From Roridomyces roridus (lineage: Eukaryota; Basidiomycota; Agaricomycetes; Agaricales; Mycenaceae), in assembly GCA_029378245.1 (NCBI GenBank), contig JARKIF010000001.1, forward strand, positions 4,216,001-4,280,000: 64,000 bases of DNA, written 5' to 3'. Shown here in pieces: positions 53,719 through 64,000 of the stretch. The position numbers and the translations under genes were made by a program. Under the pieces are notes generated by a model. The model saw only the letters and a program-made list of their open reading frames with translations, searched no databases and was not told where the DNA came from. Within the stretch, counting starts at the first letter, position 1. Every line of letters starts with the position of its first letter.

Positions 53719-54927
53719 CTACTTGGCACTTATAGTATACCAAGGCACCGATTTATCTGCGTCAAAATCTGCAGACATGTATGAGTGAAAAGGCGGTCGG
53801 CGCACATCAAGGGAGACTCACTATGGCAAACAGTAATCCTCGGATTCAAACTCGAAGAGTACTCCGCCACATTGGCCCTAAGCCCCTCATCCTGAGTATG
53901 AAAATTAATCTGCACCATCCGCAACTTGGGAAAATACTCGTGGATATTAGCCAGCTGCCCATCCAACGCGTACAAATCCTGCGACACCATGCGAAGCTCC
54001 TGAAATCGAATGGCCTCGATGCGATTCCGGACCTCGGGCGCCATGTCGCGGAGGTCCTGAAAGTCGTCGTGGAAGCCGTCGTTCCAGAGGTGCCAGATGT
54101 CGAGATGCGTGAGATTGCCGAATCGGGAGAGGTAGATTTCCGTGACGCTGGACATCTGAGGACGCTCAGCGATCGAGCATATTGCGTCCATTGGCACGCA
54201 CCGTCAGTGAAAGTAACCTGATCGTTTCCTGCGATCCACGGAGGACGTCGAATAGGGATTGGGTTATAGGCGAGTAAAATTTGAACGCCGTGAGACCCGA
54301 GACGTCGAAAGGACATCGCGAGTCTTTCAACCACAATGCAATGTGGTCGGACGGACCCGAGGTGGCGAGTGACTCTAATTTGATTCGTCTCGGCACCGCG
54401 TACGGTATCGGTTCCCGAGTCTGTGGATTATCGCGGGGCAAACACCACAGGTGCTTGATCGAAGGCGAACATTCGTCCCAGACTTGCAGGAATTGGGCCC
54501 ATCCGGGGAATCTACAGTTGAGGGTCACCGATATGAGGGAAGGGATCCGGAGGAGACGTTGTACGGCAGCCGTGTCCGATGACGAGAGCCGGTTACTGTG
54601 GATACGAAGCGTGGATAGACGGCTGAAAGGCAGATTCGCCAGACGTTCGAGATATCCTGGCTCGATGACTCGAGCGGAATGCGATATGCCGAGTTCGAGG
54701 ACGAAGCCTGCGAGATGCTGCGAGGTCTCGAGCGCTGCTAGTAAGCGGCCGAATCTGGAGCTCATGACGAGCGGCGCATCGGGGACCAGTTCGATTGTTG
54801 AGAAGATGCGGGATTGGGACGGATACACCCATGAGCGGTCGACGAGGGAGGATGCTCGGAGATCTGCCAGAGCGACAAAGCTCAGGATGTGCTCCAGGAG
54901 CTCTGGGACTTGGAGGGGGTTGTCCAT
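53719..54927 (-). CDS. F-box protein, PWY subfamily (member L)
   Basis: Exons 54927-54202, 54155-53822 and 53768-53719 with introns of 46 and 53 bp total 1110 bases, 369 residues. The start MDNPLQVPELLEHILSFVAL with SSLVDRSWVYPSQSRIF is the F-box. Leucine-rich blocks follow (LSTLRIHSN, LLRIPSLISVTL), then CPFDVSGLTAFKF, FGNLTHLDIWHLWNDGF, RNRIEAIRFQELRM and, in the short last exon, the end VPWYTISAK. The last exon with PWY is shared with member M and with the pseudogene at 1866-4012. The start at 54927 is chosen because the homologous M protein begins at the same point. Confidence 0.8.
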
Positions 54928-55701
54928 GGGAAGAACCAGGGGCTGGGATGGCACCTGGAGGAAGATGAAGGAAAAGAAGAGTCTGGCTGTCAAATGTCAA
55001 AAAACAAGCGAGGGCCGATCAGCACGGCAAGTCGGCGGCCGAACTCCGACATTGGCACACAAAACTTCGAGTCTTCGACGACGTCGCTTCCCTGAAACAC
55101 GCCGTTTCAACGCCGTTTTCATTTCCCAGATGCCCACCAATCCTGGCGATACTCTCCTGAGTCCTGACAGATGTGGTCACTCGGCAAGTACAACCGTCTC
55201 TCAATTACATACTTAACGCTTGAGTTTCTTCTTGTGAGAGGGTCTAGCACAGGGTTCACGACCAATCGTTGTCACTCTCCTTCGAATGCCTCAGCTTCAT
55301 GATACATACACCGATCAAGTTCTGATTCAATGCTTAAGAATTCGCATCGCGATGTTTCATGTAAAATTGGTGGCATTGTGCCTGGTATCTGAGCTGCCCA
55401 TTTCGCTGGTCGTCGTGGGTAAAGAGTGCAGCAAAAGGCCGTAAACAGCGTCGCTGCCCCGCAGAAGATGAATGTTGGTGAGAAAGAGCAAATAGTGACG
55501 TCATCATTTCGGCGATCATTGTCGCCTCTTCGTCTTAAACCACCAGCTGGCTGCCACCGAATTTTGTCGTCTGATGCCTTTCACCGTTATTGGAGATCTT
55601 TGGATCTTGCTCTTTCGCATGTGGAACATATCCGTACGAGATAGCACGCACGTAAGTGGGCCAGACCCTGCGAGACCACTGTACACTGATGCCGTCTTTA
55701 G

Positions 55702-56906
55702 ATGGACCCCAGCGAGAATCCTCTCGAGATTCCAGAAGTCCTCGACCAAATCCTGAGCTTTCTCGATGCCCAAAAAGACCTCCACGCATGCGCGCTCGTG
55801 CACCCTTCCTGGGTCTATACTTCCCAATCTCTTCTCTTCTCGTCAATCACGATCCCGCCAGCTCTTCTGTCGTCGATAGCATCGCAACATCCCCACCTCA
55901 TAGGCTTCATCCAAACGCTCAAGATCATCGTGCAATCGGAAGAAATTCAGGGATTTAGCCTTCCATCGACACGCTTCCCGCAGCTGAGCACTCTTACGCT
56001 TACGATGGTTTCCTTGCCCATGATGCACTACTCCGCGATCCAACAACTCCTCCGTACTCCCTCCCTCGTGTCGGGCACCATTCGGTTCAACTTGGGCGAG
56101 GCGAAGGACTTTGCGCAGATATGGGATGGGTGTTCTGCGAGTATCAAGCACGTGGCGTATGGATTGAATCTCTTTTCCGACGAGCTGTCCCCAGGCGAGT
56201 CATACCCTGCGTACGTCGGCAACCGTCCACTTCGACTCGAGTCCTTCTGGACTGCCGATTCAGTCGAGAACACTCTCGGCTGGCTCCACGATCCCGGATG
56301 CCCATTCAACCTTGCACATCTCAAAGCATTCAAGTTCTACCGGATTGACTATGAATCCTTCGCTGGCATTCTTGCCGGCTCCTTTCAATCCATCGAATTC
56401 CTCTCGTTCAATATGCGATGCATGTTTTCCCTGGTATTCTTCACTGCTGACGGAACGATAATCTCAGTCCGACGTCCCCAATATCTTCCCCTTTCGCCGC
56501 GTCACCCAAGTCGATGTCGACCTAGACAAAGAAGGCAAGGTGGACGCCAATTTCCATCTCGAGCAACTCATTCTACCGGAAACTCGCCCCCGCATCCAAG
56601 CCATTCGATTCCACGCTCCGAGAGGCTACACTCACAGCTACACCATAACCGACCTACGGAATTTGGATCGCAGCATCTCCGAGGTATGCGACGACTTTGA
56701 GAATTTGAAGACGGTGGAGATCGTTATGGATTTGAAAGCATCCGAAAAACGGAGGAGAAGAGCTGTAGAGGAGGAGCTGCAACAACGACATCCTAAAATC
56801 AAGTTTGCGTGTGGTGAGTGGATCTTTCTTTCCGTGTTGCTGATCATGGCTGAACCATGTTTTAGTTTCCCAGCCGGAGCCGTGGTATCGAAGAATGATT
56901 GTTTGA
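55702..56906 (+). CDS. F-box protein, PWY subfamily (member M)
   Basis: From ATG 55702: MDPSENPLEIPEVLDQILSF, then DLHACALVHPSWVYTSQSLLF, an F-box like that of member L. LLRTPSLVSGTI, FAQIWDGCSASIKHV, CPFNLAHLKAFKF and IEFLSF follow in the first exon. The middle exon resumes with VPNIFPFRRVTQVDVDL and RPRIQAIRFHAPR. The last intron (56814-56865) leads to the short exon ending PWYRRMIV. The first junction, near 56430-56465, is uncertain: the acceptor CTCAG at 56468 fits, but the in-phase donor GTATTC would give only a 34-bp intron, and the 47-bp alternative breaks the frame. The gene may therefore carry a small lesion here. Confidence 0.65.
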
Positions 56907-57029
56907 CAAACCGTATACGAGAATGAATTGGAATCGAGGAGCCAGGATAGACGAAGTTGAACATGTACATAAGAAATCCGAAGATTCCGTCCAGCCGCCT
57001 TCCTCCAAAATACATTACGCAGTTACACT

Positions 57030-57380
57030 TGTCTGTAGTTAGAGCTTTCTGAACCTCGGGTCCAGCTCATGAGGCAGCGTCGGCGAAAACGGCGAAAAGG
57101 CATTCTGAATTCTGTCAGCATGCTTCGACCCAACCGGAAGCACTCATATTCGCGCAGAAACACAGAGAAGCGAGCGTGCGAGCGCTGCTCGGGCACTGCC
57201 GCGGGCCAACCAGGAAGGGAACCCAATCCTTGAGGTCCATCGTCTCGTCCTCCAACCCCCTGCCAGGCCGATAGGCGTGCCCCATACCGCCGCGCTTGAT
57301 GGATCGCGTAGATGTCGGTAGTCAACGACGGGCCAGATTCGGAGAGGCGGGTTGGGAATCAGCGTATCAAACATGGGCTG
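57030..57380 (-). pseudogene. Cytochrome P450 C-terminal remnant
   Basis: On the minus strand a heme-binding-like motif, WVPFLVGPRQCP (compare F..G.R.C.G), is preceded by LEDETMDLKD and, in other frames, by YAIHQARRYGA, which resembles the helix K' to meander region (..HR..YG.DA..FRPERW). The pieces lie in different frames and nothing resembling the N-terminal 400 residues is near. It is a small relic next to the monooxygenase gene. Confidence 0.4.
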
Positions 57381-57584
57381 AGATTGAGCTGAGAATCAAT
57401 TTGAGCAGATTCGAGCGTCGAGGCAACCCTAGACAAAATACGCCACGACAGAATGTAGGAACGAGGTGGGGGTGGCCACTGTGGTTAGCGCAGAGTTTCA
57501 AAGATACGCGGGGCATCGCACAATTTGAATGGGAAGCATGCATGCATTCAATCAGCTAGCCCTGAATGCCCTCTAGGGTCGCGT

Positions 57585-59325
57585 TCAGTTGACAGTCCGC
57601 ATGACCTCCTCAACATCCATCTCGCATCCCTCCGCGCGCATCCTGAGCGATCCCCAAGTAACCCACCAATCATCCCCTGCATCCTCCGCCTCGTACCCAA
57701 AAACCTCTTTTACCTTCCTCCACTCGGGCGTCTCCTCCTGTTCTTCCACAGCGTGAAATACCTCCACCCCCGCGTTACGTTTCTCCCTCAGCATCCCATC
57801 TCGCGCCGCCCGTTCGGGGCCTGGGGGCAAACACACGAACGCCATTACATTCCTCTCGGATTCTGTAACCGCCGCACAACGCTTTTGCCGGATTTCTTGG
57901 AAGGCGTTGAGGAACTGGGGGATTTGGGAGCGCGTGCGGAGGTGTTTGAATAGCCGGGCGATGATGGCGCCGTCTTCGATGGCCATGGCTGTTTCTTGGA
58001 TTGCTCCCGGCTGACCCATGGTGGGGTAAGTCCGCGTCGGGTGAGAGAAGAAAGCGAATGAACTGACCGGGATTGCGCGTACTGCGGAGCCTATGAGTAG
58101 TAGACGACCGTGGGAGGAGGCCCAGTTTTCCGAAGACTGGGAAGCCACGACGGGTTGACGCTTGAGGGAGCTGAGGAGCGGAAGCAAGTTCTTGACCCTG
58201 TTTTCGGTTAATTGGGACGATATTCAGCAAGTGAGATATATTAACCTTGGCTCAAAATATCCCAGAGTTTCTTCAACACCTTCGGCGAGTGTGTTCTGCC
58301 CGTGATAGGGTCCATACGCAGACAACGCAAAATCGTCGCCCTATTTAGATTGAGATGGGGGCTTGAATACATAAACAAGACGTACAATGAGGAACCCATA
58401 GACAGCACGCCCATCTCCTAGCCAGCAAAACAAGGTCGGCTAAAGCCGTGTCAAAACATTCGGGTTTTCCAAATATTGAAATGAACGTACGCGGTCATCG
58501 CATAACGAGACGAGAGCAGGGTCATCCAAGAGCCGCTGCTTCGGAATCGTGGCGCTGTAGTGCCACATCGTTTGTCGATCGGCTGGTTCGCGAACGCCCT
58601 CCTCCTCCAAGAGCACTCGGCGACCGAGGCCAGTAATCCCGTCAGCTGCGATGATCACGTCCGCCTCCAAGACGCCCGCGGAATCGGTCGTTATTGTGCC
58701 GTTCACGGCGTCAATGGAGAGGGCGGCGGTGCCCAAGCGAATGTCTGCCCCGCAAAGGATAGCTTCGTCGTAAAGGAGATGCATTAAATCCGAAAGCTAG
58801 GTAGGGATGTCAGGAGATATGTCACAAGACGAAAAAACCAAAACGGCACTGACATGGGCGAAGAGGTACTCTCCGCGAGTTTCCGTAATATTTCGTCATC
58901 CCAGACCTGCGTCCCCATATGCTCGCCTGTGTCGCCTATGCGAGAGGGAGCGTGAAGAGGGCGTAAGACGAGGGAGCGTTCTTACCGAGTAGAACATGGA
59001 TGGCTTCTGATTTCACTGAGATGGCGCGCAGCTTGTCTTTCAAGCCCCAGTGATAGAGAATCTTGGTCATATTCGGTGGCATCCTCACCCCACGCCCGGA
59101 CTGTCGATGGGATTCTGAACGGAAGGCATAAAGGAGGGGCGGCGTACACACCTCGACGTCCCACACATTCTCATTCTTCTCTATCAGCGTCACTTTATAG
59201 CCTATTCGTCCAAGTGCGATCGCGCACGAGAGTCCAGCGGCGCCAGCGCCAATCACAGCGAAATGAATGTCGGTATTGCAGGCTTCGGAGAGTGTGAGGC
59301 GGGCGGTGGCGGATTCGAGGGACAT
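57585..59325 (-). CDS. FAD-dependent monooxygenase (salicylate hydroxylase type)
   Basis: Exons 59325-59152, 59100-58986, 58935-58850, 58796-58491, 58439-58386, 58340-58246, 58197-58068 and 58010-57585 with seven GT-AG introns of 45-57 bp total 1386 bases, 461 residues. The N-terminal AVIGAGAAGLSCAIALGRIGYKVTLIEKN is the ADP-binding GxGxxG fold. ADVIIAADGITGLGRR is the second FAD/NADPH (DG) motif. LLLIGSAVRAIP..PGAIQETAMAIEDGAI corresponds to the third motif, where most members have GDAAH; here it is GSAVR, so the FAD ribityl contact Asp is replaced by Ser. Such enzymes hydroxylate aromatic or polyketide substrates with NAD(P)H and oxygen. The substrate is unknown and no biosynthetic cluster is evident, apart from a P450 remnant next to it. 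The start avoids a longer upstream frame without ATG. Confidence 0.85.
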
Positions 59326-59399
59326 CTTGGGAGGATGAAGGTGAAAACTTTGTCGAGCTTGGCAGCCGACATATTTACCTGAAGCGAGGATCAACGGGC

Positions 59400-62300
59400 G
59401 CGTGGGGGTCTTCTCGGCATGAGTGTATACTGCGATCGAAGGAAAGGCACCATCGTTTGGTGGTACTTGGCGCTAATCCCTCGGATCGCTGGTGGCTGGG
59501 AGCGAGGAGGGCGGACAACCAGACCGATTCCGAGTGGGACTGTGCATTCCACTGGGGCGCAATCTGAAACCGTGGGCCGTGGCAGATGGAATGCAGTGAG
59601 AGGAACTTGGGATTGTGGCCACTGCTTCGCATGGCAGGTACGAATCCGATCCGATTTTTGCTGATACGCGCCGAGAACCCCGGGCAGCGGTGCACTTCCA
59701 GGGTGACTTCCTCATCAAATCTAAGGCACTCCCAAGCATCATGTACTTATAATGCACCCACGGTGACGGGCATTCAAACATGCCAAGCGTACCAAAGACC
59801 AATGTCAATATAATTTTAGAGAGGCTGGAGCAATCGAAAGTGTGGTGCGGTGTATCAATCGAATTGTCAGAGATAATACTACGGGATTTCTCCTTGATTG
59901 CTCCCTTTCCGGGCCAAGGTAGTCTCCCAATCATACCCAATGTCGTCTTGTAGATGAACAAATAAAAGATAGTCGAACTTTTGTGTTGTTAATCTAGAGG
60001 GCCAAAGAGATTCAGGCCATCCATGCCCTCTGCAGTGGCACCCCTCCGCCCTCTGCCTGAGGTGCACACCGCCAATCGCACCCCGCGGCAGCTCCAGAAG
60101 TATCCGCACTGTGCAATACTACTACTAGGCTCGTGCGGAGGCAGGGTTGAAGATGCACCTCCGCATACATTCGATTTGTGCCCAGACACATGGGTGAATG
60201 GACGCGGATGTGGCTCGAAAGCGGGCGTGAATCTGATAATGCCAGGGCTGACGCGGGGCACAGAAGTTTCAGCAGCGACAAGGGTTGAGAGCTCCGAATC
60301 AGCCGGGTTCTGGTTGAGTATGAGAGAGGCTCGAAAAGAGCAGGTTCGATAGGACTGGGGAATCGAAACTCACGTGTAAGGATGGCATCCTTACAGCCAC
60401 ATCACTGATCTGTCACCTGTCAGTCCTGGCATCATGGATCTGTCTATCTCACACAGTACAGCCTTCTGTTACCGTACACAGCCCACATACGTATGTATGG
60501 ACAGCATCTACTTTACTTTAGTTACGCATGCACCCCGACACCTCCCCCTTGTATTCCTCCAGTTGCTCGTAGCCTGGTTTGTCCCGCCGTAGGAATACAC
60601 CGTGGTCCTGTCAACGTGTGCGTCACTGCACGTTTGGTTCGCCCGATAGTGTCTGTCGTGAGAACGACAGCCTTTCATCACGATCGGGAGGGCGTCGAAC
60701 GCCTATGGATCGTGGACTCTAAATCCGCGGGAGATCAGCGAGTCTCGATTGCGAATGGCAACTCGCTCCAATGGCTTGAAGAGGGAAAAAATCAGTTTAC
60801 ATGTGTATGACATTGTACAAGGGAAAGCGGCGTAGCAGTGACCCGATGAGAAACAGGCAATCACGGCAGTCGACGTGATGCTGAAATTGTGCTTGAGCGC
60901 AATAGCCTATAGGTGCCAATTTGCCAACATGATAAATACAGCGCTAGCGACGATTGAGAAGAGACATCAACAGCTGCAGACTCACGGTCACGCACCATAG
61001 CATTCTAGTATGTGTCCCAACAGTACAAGGTCAACCATCTTGCACGCGCCGCCGTCGGCCCGTGAAAAGAGCTGTCGCGGTTGCTGAATAGTCAACCACC
61101 GTAGACGCGTAAGGGCAGCCAATGGGTAAGTCTCCTTGTGTTAAATGACCAGACTCGGCGTTAAAGTGAAGACGGAGGCGTGCAAAAAGAAAACACATTG
61201 CAGCCCAGCTGAGGACAGCCAGGAAACCAAAGTCTCATAGAGCTTATGTAGTCTCACGTAGCCAGACTTTCGACTGGTTGACGTTACAAGTAACCAGTGA
61301 AGCTCTGCCCTGACCGCGAGCTCGCAAGCAACTCGTTAAACGCCCGCGACTGTCGTCCAGTCTCTAGCGCCGGTGTCCTCAGTTTGATCCATGGCTCATG
61401 AGTGGATTTTCAGCTCACCTTTCATATGTCGTCTCGATCCACGCCAGGAGGATTGGCTGCCCGGAACTGCTCTTTGACAAAAACTAAGCCGGCCATTCAC
61501 CCGATGATTTGTCCAGATAATGAGCTCAAGTGCCTGTAACAATAGGTCTGTGAGGTAGAGATGTGGACTTTCGAGTCCCCACTTGTAAGTTGTCGCCTGC
61601 AACTAGGTATGCGCTGTGCCAATGAAAGTTGTTCGTCGATCTTGCTCCTGCTCCTGACTTTTCCCACACCAGGTCAAAAACATTCAAGCAAGTAAGTACG
61701 GAGGCCTGTACAAGATTTGTTTCCCATCGCTCCAAAACCCACATGTTGTCTCCTTAGGAGTACCGAGCACAGAAAATACTTATCCGGGAAGACTAAGTGT
61801 CTGCCCTGGGTCCCAGATCGGAGTGGAGAAGGGTGGGTCACAGGAAATTGTAATTCGAGAGAGTCTACAACGCTGCATCAGATACTGCGGAGCTGAGAAG
61901 TAACACACGTACGCTACAGCGTGTGAGGTCGATGAAGAGCGAATTCGCGAGCGATCTGGGAAACCGGTTCAGTCAGCCGGTCACCGCAGTTCAAGTTAAC
62001 GGGAACACATACATGAAAGGTAATGATGACTCACCAATAGTTGGAAAGAGTTAAAGCAACGAGAGACTAGAGATGTATGCACATCAGATTCTCAAAGCCG
62101 TCAGTGGAGCGAGCCTGAGGTGACCGGGCAACACCGAGCCTTGAGGCGATAAATTGATCGAAATAACACGCCGGTCGGCGGTCGCGAATCTGGAAGGGGC
62201 GTCAGCCTAACATGCAGGAAGACCGCGGAGGTCGTGCAGGCACGTGGATAAAGCTGAGCAGCGGAATAAGTAGCATAGAACACCGAAGTGAACGAGCTCC

Positions 62301-62500
62301 GAGTCGTGGCAAGCATCCAGGGGAAAGTGCAGGCGTCGCAGAGGCCTCATCGCTGCGCCAGCCAGCCCAGCAGCTGGTGAAGTACGGACGTACGGGGTAC
62401 GAAGGAAACTGGGTGCAAAGCCCAGAATTTGCGAATTTCAACAGCTCGTGTGCAGGAGTCAGACAAGGACCTGGAGGAAGGTTGATGGCTGTGATGCGAG
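59400..62500. other. About 3.1 kb without a recognised gene
   Basis: Short open frames on both strands show no known domain or coherent exon chain. The first part should hold the promoter of the monooxygenase. I see no terminal repeats or tRNA here. Confidence 0.5.
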
Positions 62501-63720
62501 GTGTGATGGCCGAACATGTGATACGATCATGATAAGATCACTCATCACGCAGTCAGGAGGGGTTGAACTTGACTCGAGGGAGTTGAATTCGGGCAACGAG
62601 GGTCGGTCAATGACGCACACCGAGGACGCGTCATTGATTCGGGCAACGAGGATGGACATGTGAGGCGTGGAGAACCAATCAGAGCAAGGAAAGGACGAGA
62701 GACCGAGATGCCCGAGATGACCGAGGCATGACCGAATCGGCCAGGAGGCATCGTTCAGCTCACGGGATACATCTCGAGGCTTGAATTGGGAATCCACCAG
62801 GTCAGGAGGTATAGGTGAGGGCTCGGGGAGTCTGTGCGCAGCTCAGGGTCGGCATTGTGCAAACACGATGCCCGAGGTAAACAGTCGTAGTATATAAGGA
62901 CGAGTGCTTTTTGGCAGTAGGTAGCAAATCACACGGGTTTAGCTCAGAGCAGATCACACGGGTCGGGCTCAGGGAACTTAACGGGATACGGGAACTTACG
63001 GAACGGAACGGATTAACGGAACAACTACGACAACGGAACGACAACTTCGACTCTAGCACAGCTAGCCCACACTCATCCTCACCAGCTTACACTCTCACAC
63101 GACGAACGGATTGGACTATCTGGATTGAAGGTATACGGAAGATTTGATTTGCTGACTATTTGGATTTAGGATTCATTCGAGCCCAACGACTGCTTGCACA
63201 TACGGTGTCAAGTCCGTCCCATCTGAACAGATAAGGTCATATACTTTGACCCGAACCCCGAACAACATCAACGATTTAGTACGCACGCGCTTCACTCCTC
63301 GACATCACATTCAGCACCCTTCCTTGGTTTGGGATTTGGTTGGTTTTGATTTAGGTTGTGTTTCGTATCTACGCATTTCACTGGAATAACATCGGTCTCA
63401 TGCAGTCGTACCTTCACAGCTGGACCGTCGTTGTCGTGGTCTCTGTTAACGTTGAATGAGGTTTGTCACAGAAAAAGACTCGTTGAGCGCATAAGACGTC
63501 GTTGTTATATCTTAGCGTCGGGGTACGGATCTGCGGCTGGTCGTTGGTAGTGGTGCATCCTGGCTCAAAGGCAGGCCGGTTCGAAGGGACAGATGCGTAT
63601 CTGCATGCATATCCCAACATCCATCCCGATACACGCGTGCATCGTGGATTCGCGAGTCAAACATGCGAGCTTTTCAGTGATGGAGGTTGGGTCAAAGCGT
63701 CATAATACTTGAGACGATGG
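62501..63720 (+). other. LTR-like or promoter-like region near the right edge
   Basis: A TATA box (TATATAAGG, 62891-62899) is followed by non-coding DNA with small direct repeats: ATTCGGGCAACGAGG twice (about 62584 and 62637), GATCACACGGGT twice (about 62928 and 62953) and AACGGA several times. At 63718 TGGCAGAGCCCCGGAGGGTT could be a tRNA-complementary primer site. This would fit a 5' LTR of a retrotransposon whose body lies beyond the window, but I cannot see the second LTR or define the ends. Confidence 0.25.
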
Positions 63721-64000
63721 CAGAGCCCCGGAGGGTTCAGGTCCAGTGGTGACCGACCGCCGCCGACCGACTTTAGGTAGTACGCATAAGAGGTAGGCCA
63801 AAGCCTAAAGGACTGGGTTGATGCCTAGGTTCAGAGCCCGCGGGAGGGTGTCGTCTACGGTACTTATCAAAGGAAAAGGCGAGGATGGACGACCAAAGAT
63901 CGCTCGGAGACCCCCAAAATCATACCGGGCCCCGACATGCCACCTCGAGGCAGATGGAAGGCCAGATATTAGCCCGATAATCAAAAACGATAAGATTATT

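Noticed and set aside
60493..60810. Open frame of about 105 codons on the plus strand
   Set aside because: No domain, no neighbouring exons and low protein-like character; length is within chance for this composition.
1..64000. CRISPR array, rRNA or bacterial-type operons
   Set aside because: No regularly spaced repeats, no rRNA-like sequence; introns and element types show a fungal nuclear genome.

Overview
The window looks like nuclear DNA of a filamentous basidiomycete, most likely an Agaricomycete. The protein-coding genes are cut by many short GT-AG introns of 42-70 bp. F-box proteins occur in large numbers. There are two copies of a kinase-like family that I associate with mushroom-forming fungi, together with Ty1/copia, LINE, hAT-MITE and SINE-like elements. 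I could run no search; all family names come from motif recognition.

Layout. 0-4 kb: a frameshifted F-box gene and an F-box pseudogene split by a hAT-like MITE. 4.1-6.5 kb: a 12-exon kinase-like gene on the minus strand. 7.1-12.3 kb: a copia retrotransposon with nearly identical LTRs. 12.3-15.2 kb: no recognised gene. 15.2-16.3 kb: a HAD-type phosphatase. 16.3-20.5 kb: repeats and a dead LINE. 20.6-21.9 kb: a GT15-like mannosyltransferase. 23.2-25.6 kb: a second kinase-like copy, truncated by a stop codon. 26.7-29.0 kb: the divergent pair HUS1 (checkpoint clamp) and Maf (nucleotide pyrophosphatase). 29.1-30.2 kb: a membrane protein with an apparent frameshift. 31.4-53.5 kb: an array of F-box paralogues. 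53.7-56.9 kb: two F-box genes of another subfamily. 57.0-59.3 kb: a P450 remnant and an FAD monooxygenase. 59.4-64 kb: no recognised gene.

The central feature is the F-box array. Nine related genes or pseudogenes of about 510-570 codons share an N-terminal F-box, a leucine-rich C-terminal part and, unusually, a hydrophobic stretch in the middle followed by basic residues. If that stretch is a membrane anchor, these would be membrane-bound SCF adaptors. Three members share a small leader exon joined by a phase-2 intron. Several share a promoter block near the start. Between one divergent pair this block forms a 77-bp inverted repeat. Two shorter F-box genes of a different subfamily lie inside the array. 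Housekeeping genes (HUS1, Maf, HAD phosphatase, mannosyltransferase) and the FAD monooxygenase lie between accessory, repeat-rich blocks.
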